Shown: positions 27,501-34,500 of the stretch, piece by piece
Layout of the letters: every line of letters begins with the position of its first letter
Position numbering within the stretch: position 1 is the first letter of the stretch
Notes under the pieces: generated by a model
What the model was told of the DNA's origin: nothing
The model's database searches: none
Seen by the model: the letters and a program-made list of their open reading frames with translations, nothing else
Program-made: the position numbers and the translations under genes
From: Marinagarivorans cellulosilyticus
GTDB taxonomy: Bacteria; Pseudomonadota; Gammaproteobacteria; Pseudomonadales; Cellvibrionaceae
Assembly (NCBI RefSeq): GCF_021655555.1
Contig: NZ_AP023086.1
Span: 1,952,685-2,016,684, forward strand
Reading direction: 5' to 3'
Length of the DNA stretch: 64,000 bases

Positions 27501-30262
27501 CCTTGGATAACGAACTATTGATCGGCACAAACCCAGATCTAGATTACAACTACCTTATCGACTGGGGCGATGGAGAGTCTGAAGCCTTAAGTGGCGATGC
27601 GCGACATACATACGGATCACGGGGAGTTCAAACTGTTAAAATTGTTGGTGAATTCCCTCATTTAAATCAAGCACAGTCCTCATCCCCGAGGGGGGATGAG
27701 GGTATCAAGCTTTTAACCGTTCATCGCTGGGGAGATATTGCTTGGCAATCAATGCATGGGTTCTGTCATATCTGTATTCATCTTGAAAAGATAGACGCCA
27801 AAGACTCCCCTGATTTGTCTTCTGTGACAGATATGAGCTCTATGTTTTTTTATGCTGAGAGGTTTAATGACGATATCAGCCATTGGGATGTTTCTAATGT
27901 TACAAATATGAATAGGATGTTTGCCGTCGCAAAAGCATTTAATCAGGATTTAAATAGCGAAAGTTGGAACGTTTCGAACGTTAGAAACTTTGGCTATATG
28001 TTTAATCTAGCTGAAAAATTCAACGGCAATATTTCCACGTGGATTACAAGTGCTGCGACAAATATGAGATCTATGTTCCAGGGCGCATTGTCCTTCGACC
28101 AAGACTTGTCGAGTTGGAATATTGAGTCGGTAAACTATATCGATGGCGCCGGCAGCCCTGATGGAATGGCTAATATGTTTAGTGGCGTACAACTACCTAC
28201 CCAAAATTATGACGCCATGCTTATAGCTTGGGCTGCGCAAAATGTTCAGCCTAATAATAAATTTAATGCCGGCGACAGCCAATACACTATAGCCGCAGCC
28301 GCTGCGCGTAAGCAGCTAGAAGATAAAGGCTGGACTATCACCGATGGCGGTATGGTGCCAATTGTTGAAGTGCGCCCGCACGAGCTAATGGAAGGCGGTG
28401 TTTCAAAAGGTTTTGTTATTGCGCCGTTACCCGACGCACCTGTAATTACCAATTACGACTGGAGTCAATCTACTTGCCCAGATGGTTCTGGCGGCACGTT
28501 AGCGATACTTGAAAACGTTACTGGCGACACTTCCGGTTCTGTCACTATTACCCCTCCAAATTTCGGTAGTGATCCGTTTGTGTGTGACATTGTTGTTGAA
28601 CTTACTTTAGCTGACGGCGCGCTTATTACTTTGAACCACCCTTTAACAGTAACGCCTTTGAGCTTAAGCTTTAGGGATGACAGTGAGTTGCCTTTAACTG
28701 AAATTAAAATGTTTGTTGGTGACAGCCCAACCGAAGTACTTGTGGATAATTTGGATGCAGCCACTCAAATATTCAATCTCAGTGGCTGCAATGGCATAAC
28801 AAGCCGCCAACCGTTCGCTGCCAATCATATAAGCATTGAACCTGGAACTTTTAGCGAGCATTGTGAGTTGCAAGTAGTTGGTAGGGCGAGCCTTGAGGTG
28901 TTTGCAACGTTGCCGCTATCTGTCGAGAATTATCAAGGCCCTAGTACTGATATTTTGACGTCTTCAGTTAAACTTGGATCTGCGGTCCCTGCCTTTAAGG
29001 GGCGAGTTAGCTGGCCTGGTATCTCGGAGCTGAGTTTGAAAGTTAAGGTGGTTGATGAGGGGATTGCGTTACTCCCTGATCTATCAAACAAACGAGCACT
29101 GCTTGTTGATGTTCGAGATGCGAGTAACCCCAGAGTTGCTCATGTTTATAACCGCCAATCAGTTAACGGTGCTTTAGATTCGGTCGACCTTAAAGATGGC
29201 AAATTATATGCAGCTTGGAGGAGTGGTGAAGCGGGTATTGAGGATTTTATTGAAGTTGTAGGCTTGGCTGGTCAGTCGTTCGAATTGGATGCTGGTAGAA
29301 TAACGAGTTTTGGCTCCATTACTTACAATAATCATCCTGACTCCACGATAGTTAAAGATGGTAGGTTATTTTCTGCGGGTCACGAGAGTTCAGGAGTTTT
29401 TGTCTACGATACTCTTAGTGGAGAGTCTGGGTCTTTCCCTGTAACCAGCTGGGTATCTACTCGATTGTTTTTCGTTGGAGATAGCTTGGTGTTCTATGGG
29501 CATCCACCTGCGCCGATTAACGGGTCGTTAGTCTCATTGGGAGACACTACTATTGGCTCTGATAATTTAACAGACTCGATTAGCACAAATATCGGAGTCA
29601 TGGCGTACGGAAACAACGCCTTTTTTACTGTGGTAAACAGTAAAAGCCTGCTAGTTCGTGAATATACCAATGGTCAGTTCTCTTCTGAACTTCTAGTTGA
29701 CTTGTTGCCTAGTGAGGGCGACATGGAGCTTGGTGGTCGTGCAGTTGCTAATGACAAATATTTGTTTGTGGCCGGCTCTCGTGATAACGGCTCTACCCTT
29801 CGGCCTAGATATATATTCAAGTTCGACATATCCGATTTGGCAAATATCAAGTTAGTTTCTGAGTACGGTGTAAATATTGAGAGCTCAGCAGCAATTGCGC
29901 CACAAGGGCTGCATAATAACTCAGTCATAGCCGGTGAATTTCTTCAAAACCTATATGTTTACGATACTGAGGCTTCCCTGAGGGTGCTAGGCAAAGAGCA
30001 TGATCTAGTTGGTGGTCAAACCCTTAGCTATGATATTGAATGGGATGAGTTTGCGACTGATCCAGCTTCTCTGGATTGCGTTGCAACTATTGGTGATTGT
30101 AGTGTGCCTATAGAAACCATTGATTTTGTTCAGCGTACCGCAACGGCTGTTTGGGATTTGCCAAGTGTTACTTCAGTTGAGCAGCATGAAATACAAATTA
30201 TAATTGGCGGCGACAATTTCATGACTTCCGACTTTGATCGAGTGTCAATTTCAAGTAATTAG
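18536..30262 (+). CDS. Giant PKD/Ig-repeat surface lipoprotein, copy 1
   Basis: A 3908-residue lipoprotein. The GTG start has a GAGGTGA site; the lipobox FLGGC puts the lipid on Cys21, and Phe follows, so outer-membrane sorting is likely. In order: an N-terminal beta domain (to about 130); an Asp-rich loop DDDSDGISNADELDQATDP (about 137-158) like thrombospondin-type-3/EF-hand calcium loops; a Ser-rich linker (about 165-208); a long array of PKD/Ig-like domains (about 215-2220); a Big2-like domain (about 2225-2320); a propeller-like region (2320-2670) and end domain (2670-2760); a second Big2-like domain; a PKD-like IDWGDGE segment plus BspA/DUF285 repeats with M-x-x-MF motifs (about 3000-3275); a second propeller-like region with LVIVD-like phrases (about 3477-3820); and a final end domain (3822-3908). 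No enzyme motif is seen. A surface adhesin or matrix role is inference. Confidence 0.88.
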   Translation: MTFSARTLVVALICSSFLGGCFNKSEKQEWEVEPDGQQSTFAVPQKVSNKVEPEYLSARVRLNNGDWQPLTISGGSATGRMEDIPEGAHSITVQFVYNDPRYGELVLAETTQPVTITAGQRTRLEIADNDYDLSRFDDDSDGISNADELDQATDPTDAMDPPSAISSSVGDSSSAPSSSSSVSESSSSESTSSETNSSSSEAGSSSSDGNIIEVPVLMANAGDDVSIQEGDEVQLVGQALNASASVSYSWRYLGMGQPVLTGANTPILTFTAGNYLAEQVFTFELTITQGGESSSDTVDVTVAAVNEAPIVTFVPTQRTVASNAAVELVPFQHSDPESQPLTYSWMPSALNPVAVDDFSFNNEIATFTAPTPETANESLTLVFELTVSDGVNQTTQPVTVIAQGGNKAPVARITAANDATSVAENSSLVLSGSTSTDDYTSAANLSYQWVLESDVAFDLGITDWTAQDITVIAPNLAANQTVQLSLVVTDDSTPALSSAKVFFDLDITAENDPAVVTIPPVGAAAPGAIVTLAATVNDPDFEHQDLTYTYTWSEPVGYAGLLDNPNSATTTFTAPADLMDETTLEFGLQVTQVGVGSLPIASVPAHVVVGVGYFAPTAVAGLAAPAVATTESTAFDLTAAMSIPGSQAIASYNWTTDCTDGAIANENTAIATFTPANRLDDYSCNFILTVADAATPATDSSTDTLAVTITATDEAPTLVAPTPITATAGAEVILTASGTDPEGQALNFTWSAEDAGIALTNADTAQATFTAPNVATATSFTFTVTLDDGNADNLQTQNVVVQLGGNNTAPVAVITPVAGDLVPEASPVVLSGEASNDDFTDSASLTYQWRLITTTAYDLGITDFTQSTLSFNTPNLAEQISLQFELVVTDEQGEPSEPETYTVTVDAINAKPEVSVQPNPVNVAANTEVTLTAEVTNEDQDQAAIAYTYTWTAPAGYENLIPAGNSGNTLTFIAPAIMVDSQAFDFTVAATEDVTGGETSAAVTALINVQRGYIAPTASAALVGGGTTLEEDVAASLTAAGSVDGTNLITTYNWTTTCAGQLTDATAEVASFTASNTLVAQNCDFTLTVSDGEIDGTSAVKLAVTINAGDDAPTVIAPALAINANAGMPIALSGITVRDLDTAPASLSYSWTSNDSEALQLLSSTTELAPTFTPASAAEETFITFTLTVIDGGEANRTAAENAVSSANIDVMVAANNDTPKADISLVMPASATDIAENTGVTLQAIPQAGNTEIDLFTAANDLTYTWTPNTALAALGVASASGQGLDQFSFAIDDLEAPVADLMVTLQVKDEQGATSTAVDYSFAIKAENAAPELTLNAPTAVNGGDTITFQAVASDPESIRALSYSWQQLDETGSALAANDPTAVSCDEGNTSNTCSFEAPTSNDDQSFTFEVTVAEQGSEDFLKETTASKTVTVTSGYIAPVLALSLNAPVSEGATATIAANVTTMGTAAITAYDWSESTCLGQPVLADFSTATASTLTFVTPGQQKADYTCDIQLTVTDATDSTITVPALSINVTAIDDIPVAVITDRTLTISGHDPEDITDERLDGSTSTDEEGDALYYQWSQDPADAVQVNWLSRGETDGQAFFAVPQQPTQTTLNFSLTVCDAENDPERCDATPAEIAITVAPTNQAPIAIISVNDVEVAGANDEFGRFTANETNHPAQREADEGEVQVTLSAADSSDSATPNAQLSYRWSLAGTQGGTTIDLGEYENVTAWAEGELGLNPDDWSAESLTFITPNFTEDRDLLFTVAVSDGELSVSKDLILTIAADNDVPQGVAGYLDSSFQVVAAEQINAVSGQTISVDGGLSIDADDGIVSYVWSIENADNTNVVFYDTPVGVRRGLTVPSAPNGADIVLRLTVTDVAGNTSADDIVIVVAPSDMENPVASAIVDTTPILDNTVGAEIRSTSTDDTGIASYLWSSANSEITFTTDDQSVGIFDVSGMPAAGAATITLTVTDAAGKTDSIDVPVTIEASYSPWEFALVVTSPLPADPAYDAIEEQSEIVITAQAVTQGTNAITEYNWGESTCSYTAPSGQPFTNPAVTDFSVFSDSNTLTFAPIAFVYQDYTCDIKLTALDGEGAPVNAEISIDISADNDPAVAVAGALISGVETEVDNLTVNASGVVNLVAIEASDSDTMLRQGDIYWEIIEPEYADLFVFSSHLQRDTDLTIPSIPEGAEVTVRLNVSGVFDEIRLTVEALPEQDPLNFVDNEGNEIPGDGSYVYEAFVGDDVFSLPVIGGLGNGDVSYSSSDEFVAAVDPLTGVVTIGLTSGEAVITVVKKGGEAFQDSSATYTVKSLTYAGARAPLVDKPFASGISVIDLNDRVKHFDTTHGDVTEGAYKNAEVFFNVGSQIYGTNVNRRFWGAEDVHPDLASSDIIDLFLVEQRLYVLLNGGSGFDGGAVLVFDTSQTLADGLDAKTLERIDFPGLTLTDSHLFGGQLYIAFDGADSGITTLTFNGEGISSSANYPVEGKITYLSDNGDRLAYARVFDDKYFVGLLGHDLADSYLEKQVGGVDILGNTGQHFWFFTGEESKFVVEKLTGEQRFVGTFSTFDETQTLISGLNDSETSLLVGHELFGLNQFAGPLGPNHTVLRGLATNDPVNPYQSKRVEIFNSNGQDITLDKDELIITSYNNYVHKINLSDRVQLSGERHTVFYGDVVKYSASWSLDEAIVDGVKCFVSGGTCTVTNIDLVDKTADIIWQMPSQDGAEGTDQFELIVAAGSEFYYTANHDWVVAEVDSRDQQTALTVPTAPGEIVIGETFSFAANGGRGTGEYVYLSSNPSIALVDPVTGDVTWVSEGNVTLTVIKMGDKDFAPAYQTLNAVVTPPSITANITAAPEQIFDASFAFDVSASVTGADANTAFEWVAINPDGTRNTNITFEDVEVSSGGAIVTGKMRVGEEALSGFDRSTRGDDARNVTLDLQVNGETILRADPTDHLSIMKIVLPFVTVWDTTLVSPSADSSWDYNAVTLDNELLIGTNPDLDYNYLIDWGDGESEALSGDARHTYGSRGVQTVKIVGEFPHLNQAQSSSPRGDEGIKLLTVHRWGDIAWQSMHGFCHICIHLEKIDAKDSPDLSSVTDMSSMFFYAERFNDDISHWDVSNVTNMNRMFAVAKAFNQDLNSESWNVSNVRNFGYMFNLAEKFNGNISTWITSAATNMRSMFQGALSFDQDLSSWNIESVNYIDGAGSPDGMANMFSGVQLPTQNYDAMLIAWAAQNVQPNNKFNAGDSQYTIAAAAARKQLEDKGWTITDGGMVPIVEVRPHELMEGGVSKGFVIAPLPDAPVITNYDWSQSTCPDGSGGTLAILENVTGDTSGSVTITPPNFGSDPFVCDIVVELTLADGALITLNHPLTVTPLSLSFRDDSELPLTEIKMFVGDSPTEVLVDNLDAATQIFNLSGCNGITSRQPFAANHISIEPGTFSEHCELQVVGRASLEVFATLPLSVENYQGPSTDILTSSVKLGSAVPAFKGRVSWPGISELSLKVKVVDEGIALLPDLSNKRALLVDVRDASNPRVAHVYNRQSVNGALDSVDLKDGKLYAAWRSGEAGIEDFIEVVGLAGQSFELDAGRITSFGSITYNNHPDSTIVKDGRLFSAGHESSGVFVYDTLSGESGSFPVTSWVSTRLFFVGDSLVFYGHPPAPINGSLVSLGDTTIGSDNLTDSISTNIGVMAYGNNAFFTVVNSKSLLVREYTNGQFSSELLVDLLPSEGDMELGGRAVANDKYLFVAGSRDNGSTLRPRYIFKFDISDLANIKLVSEYGVNIESSAAIAPQGLHNNSVIAGEFLQNLYVYDTEASLRVLGKEHDLVGGQTLSYDIEWDEFATDPASLDCVATIGDCSVPIETIDFVQRTATAVWDLPSVTSVEQHEIQIIIGGDNFMTSDFDRVSISSN
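22961..23614 (+). repeat. Near-identical tract shared with second giant gene (partner 38397-39050)
   Basis: 654 bases align without a gap to 38397-39050, a constant offset of 15436, with about 19 mismatches by hand count. The tract includes a run of more than 150 identical bases. Sequence on both sides is much less alike, which suggests recent gene conversion. Confidence 0.85.
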
Positions 30263-30299
30263 TTCCCATCTGGGCATGGCGAGTTGCTTCTCTTGCAGC

Positions 30300-30323
30300 G
30301 ATGGTTGGCGTGAGCTAACCATC
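30300..30323 (+). terminator. Hairpin after giant gene 1, possible terminator
   Basis: GATGGTTGGC, loop GTGA, GCTAACCATC (one G-T pair), then CTCTTATG. The stem is strong but no T run follows, so termination would be inefficient or Rho-dependent. Confidence 0.45.
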
Positions 30324-30674
30324 CTCTTATGACGCGCCTTCAATGTGTAAGCATCAATATTTAGTAACTATTCAGGTGGAGCTAAAATAACGCTTACTCC
30401 AAAGGCGAATTGATTTTTTTCTGGATATCCAGATGTATTGAACGCCAGGACAGTGGCCAAGGACGGCTTGTACGGCCCAGAAAATAACCATTTTGCAGGC
30501 ATATCTCCTCACGCCTGAATTGCCGCAATATTTACTTCTGAGGGGCCCCAGCAGAACTTATACCTTATTAGCGTTGGTATCCCGAGGTTACTTGCATGCG
30601 GTGGCGTTCTTCGCTACCATCACCTGACCAAAAATTGACGCATGGATAGGCGTAATTTTGGCATAAGTGCTTAT

Positions 30675-30733
30675 TTGTTTAATAAATAAACAATTGTCGA
30701 CAGTTTAATGACATAGCATTAGAATACGCGCCA
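30675..30733 (+). promoter_or_regulatory. Cassette promoter with palindromic element, copy 2
   Basis: The inverted repeat TGTTTAATAAATAAACA (30676-30692, six-base arms here) is followed by -35 TCGACA (30697-30702), a 17-base spacer and -10 TAGAAT (30720-30725). It is the counterpart of 17661-17719. The spacing between palindrome, -35 and -10 is identical. Confidence 0.7.
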
Positions 30734-30771
30734 CGTTTTTCTTGGCTCCCCACTAAAAGGACTTAAAAGAT

Positions 30772-31455
30772 ATGTATCACTTTCTTCGCCGCACACGGAT
30801 TGCAGCATCTCTTTTGTCGGGTTTGATCGCATCTTCGCTTTTTGCGCAGGCGGCCTATGCCATTGACTTTATTGCCCCCCAAATTGAACACAAACTAACC
30901 ACTGAGGGTGTCGCCCAAGGTGATGATCATTTGGTTACTGCCAAGGTTACGGATGATACCGGTGTTGATACGGTTATCCTGCATTATCGTGAAAAGGGAA
31001 CGCGCAACTTCGAGCCTGTGATTATGCAAAACCTCGATGGCTCCGCGCATTATGAGGCGTTAATTGTAGGGCAAAGCATTCATACGGCAGGAATAGAATA
31101 CTTTTTCGAGGCCACCGATAGCTCGGGTAATACCCTCGAAATGTACGGCAGTGATGGCGAGCCATTCTCGGTTGCGGTTGTGCAGCAAGAAGTGAATGTT
31201 GTGAATAAGATCAACATCACTGTGCCTAATGGCACGCGTGGAGCGTCGGCGCAAAGCAATGCCTCCAACCAGTCTGTATTGCCCATTAAAAAATCTAGCA
31301 GTAAAAAAACGTGGCTCTGGGTTGGGTTAGGCGTGTTGGCGGCTGCGGTCATTGCAGGGGCTGCTGGTGGAGGCTCTGATTCTGGGCCGGCAACTTCTAC
31401 CCCGGCGGACAATACCGGCGATTTAGATATCGCTACACCGGTGCCGGTTAACTAG
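30772..31455 (+). CDS. Exported small partner protein of giant lipoprotein, copy 2
   Basis: A 227-residue paralogue of the protein at 17758-18438. The signal peptide ends AQAAYA and the mature start IDFIAPQIEH is identical. The middle keeps VTDDTGVDTVILHYREKGTR and GIEYFFEATDSSGNTLEMYG. The section before the lysine cluster differs (here VNKINITVPNGTRG), showing it is a linker. The stretch KKTWLWVGLGVLAAAVIAG and the tail ending TPVPVN are almost unchanged, so these ends are under strong constraint. The start has an AAAAGGA site. The giant gene follows by 83 bases. Lysines before, not after, the hydrophobic segment are odd for a simple C-terminal membrane anchor. Confidence 0.8.
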   Translation: MYHFLRRTRIAASLLSGLIASSLFAQAAYAIDFIAPQIEHKLTTEGVAQGDDHLVTAKVTDDTGVDTVILHYREKGTRNFEPVIMQNLDGSAHYEALIVGQSIHTAGIEYFFEATDSSGNTLEMYGSDGEPFSVAVVQQEVNVVNKINITVPNGTRGASAQSNASNQSVLPIKKSSSKKTWLWVGLGVLAAAVIAGAAGGGSDSGPATSTPADNTGDLDIATPVPVN

Positions 31456-31538
31456 AGCCTAATTGCCCGCACTACACGTTTTTATTTCGTTTTAACACAG
31501 CAAATTTATTTTTAGCTTTCAACATCAAGGTGATTCAC

Positions 31539-34500
31539 GTGAAATTTTCAGCCAGGACGCTTGCCGCAGCACTTGTTTGTTCAGCACTTCTTAGTGGTTG
31601 TTTTAATAAAAGCGAGAAACATGATTGGCAGGTGGAGCCAGAAGGGAAGGCCAGTAGCTTCCCAGTGCCGCAAAAAGTGCAGCAAAAGGTTGAAGCTGAG
31701 AATTTATCAGCGCAGGTTCAAGTGGATAACAACGGTTGGGAATCGCTGCTTATCAGTGGTGATTCGGCCACTGGTAATGTATCCGGAATTGTAGAGGGTA
31801 ACCATACAATTAGTGTGCGCTTTGTATATACAACGCCGTTGTATGGCGATCTGGTACTGGCGCAAGTGACTAAAAATGTACAAGTTATTGCCGGCACAAG
31901 CACCCGATTAGAGATCTTAGAGGCGGACTACGATCTTGATCTTTTCGACGAAGATCGCGACGGTATCAATAACGCCGATGAAATTGCCCAGGGTACAAAC
32001 CCAATAGATGCTAACGACCCTCCGCCAGTGTCCTCAAGTAGCGCTGATCAGGTTTCGTCCAGTAGCCTGTCTTCCTCGGTGGACTCTAGCTCGGAGCCCA
32101 GCACCGGCATAACGCCTAGCAGTGTCACTACGAGTTCATCTTTATCGTCTGCAAGTTCTAGCGAAACGATAGTCGACCCCCAAGATAACGCCATTGCTTT
32201 TGCAGGGCCCAACATTACGAATGTTGAAGAGGGTAGCCTCGTTGAAATTACCGGTTTCGCTGTCAACCCAACAGCTCCCGTTATCTACTCTTGGCGTTAT
32301 ATTGGTACCGATACTGTTGAATTGAGTGGTGCCAATACCGATACTCTACGCTTTCAAACTGGCGAGTATTTAGAGCCCCAAATTTTTGAGTTTGAGCTAG
32401 TGGTTACTGTAGGAAATACAGTTTCTGCGCCAGATACCATGGTGGTGAGCGTTAATGCTAATAACGATGCGCCGGTAGTTAGTTTCATCCCCGCAGAGCG
32501 GACGGTTGCGCCGAATACATTAGTAGAGCTAACGCCTTTTGAGCACTCAGACCCAGAGGGGCAGCCGCTGACATACTCATGGGCGCAACTGGCAACAGAT
32601 GCTGTGCAAGTGGACGATTTCACCTTCGATAACGAAACAGCCACTTTCACCACGCCAAGCCTGAACAGCGCGGATCAGCAATTAGAGTTAACGTTCGAGC
32701 TGACTGTAAGCGATGGTGCTAACAGCACAACGGCGCCGGTGAAGGTTATTGTGCAAGACAATAACGACACCCCTGTTGCTCGCATTACAGCTGCGAATGA
32801 TGCAACCAGCGTCGCCGAAAACAGCACACTGGTTTTAAGTGGTTCCACCTCGACAGACGATTACACTAGCGCTGCCAATCTAAGTTATCAGTGGGTACTT
32901 GAAAGCGATGTGGCGTTTGATTTGGGCATTACTGATTGGACAGCCCAAGACATTACCGTCATTGCGCCTAATTTAGCGGCTAATCAAGCCGTGCAATTCA
33001 GTTTGATTGTGACCGACGACAGCACGCCAGCGTTAAGCTCAACAAAAGTCTTTTTCGACTTAGATATTACGGCTGAAAATGATCCAGCGGTTGTGACCAT
33101 TGCCCCGGTCGGTGCCGCCGCGCCGGGCGCGACAGTGACTTTGTCTGCTACCGTAAGCGACCCCGATTTTGAACATCAAGACCTCACCTACACCTATGCG
33201 TGGACTGAGCCTGCCGGTTATGCAGGGCTGCTCGATAACCTTGATTCGGCAACCACTAGCTTTACGGCCCCTGCAGATTTAATGACCACTACCGAGCTGG
33301 TTTTTGGTTTGCAAGTGACTCAAGTGGGTGAAGGCAGCTTGCCGGTTGTGGATGGCTCTGTGCTAGCCACTATCAGTGCTGGTTACGTAGCGCCCACGGC
33401 GGCAGCGGCGTTAGCGGCTCCAGCAGTACCTACACGCGAAACTGTGGCCTTTGACTTAACCGCCGCGGGTTCTAGCGCCGGTAGCCAAGCGATTGCCAGC
33501 TATAGCTGGGCCACAACCGATTGTACCGATGGTACATTAAGCAATGCCGCAGCGGCACTAGCGACCTTCACACCCGCTAACCGTGTCGATAGCTACAGCT
33601 GTACCTTCACATTAACCGTGGCCGATGCGGCTACGCCTACTGCGGGAAGTGATACCGATACGCTGGTCGTCAATATCATTGCTAGCGACGATGCGCCAAG
33701 CCTTGTGGCCCCCACACCGCTAGTCGGAACCTCCGGCAATACACAAGCCTTAGACGCTAGCGCTAGCTCAGACCCAGAAGGTCAAGCGCTAAGCTTTGCG
33801 TGGACGACCAACGAAGCGGGCATTACGTTAAGTAATGCTGATACCGCAACGGCAAGCTTCACCGTACCCACGGTGGCGGAGGCCACAGACTTAACGTTTA
33901 CAGTGACCGTAAGCGATGGCAATACCGACAACAATCAAACACAAGATGTGGTTGTACAGGTAGGCGGCAGCAATGCTGCGCCGGTTGCCGTGATTACACC
34001 TGTAGCCGGCGACCTTGTACCCGAAGCCAGTCCTGTAGTACTCAGCGGTGAAGCCTCTAATGACGACTTTACCGACAGCGCAAGCCTGACCTACCAGTGG
34101 CAATTGCACACCACCACAGCATACGATTTAGGCATTACCGATTTCACGCAATCAACACTGTCGTTCAATACGCCGAACTTGGCTGAGCAACTCGTGTTGG
34201 AGTTTGAGTTAGTGGTCACGGATGCGCAGGGCGAAGATTCAGTGCCTGCAACTTACAGAGTAACGGTCGATAGTGTAAATGAGGTGCCTACGGTTGAGGT
34301 GACTGCCAGTCCTACTGGTGCTAATGCTGGCGCATTAGTTACTGTTAGCGCTGACGTCGTTAACCCTGACCTGGATCAGGCTGACATCACATACAGCTAC
34401 GCATGGACAGCACCGGCTGGCTACGAAAGTTTATTGCCAGCGAATGCTGCTAGTAGCGTAATTAGTTTTAATGCTCCTAATGTTGCAGTTGATAATACTG

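Larger units (their letters stand above)
30263..30771. other. Intergenic region between the two cassettes
   Basis: About 500 bases without a protein gene. It holds a strong hairpin after the first giant gene (30300-30323), a 12-base palindrome CTGGATATCCAG (30421-30432), some 230 bases in which I recognise nothing, and the conserved promoter block at 30675-30733. An AAAGGA ribosome site precedes the next start. Confidence 0.55.

Noticed and set aside
30263..30675. A riboswitch, such as a c-di-GMP type, between the cassettes
   Set aside because: I looked for conserved c-di-GMP riboswitch words and found none; only a simple hairpin and a short palindrome are visible.
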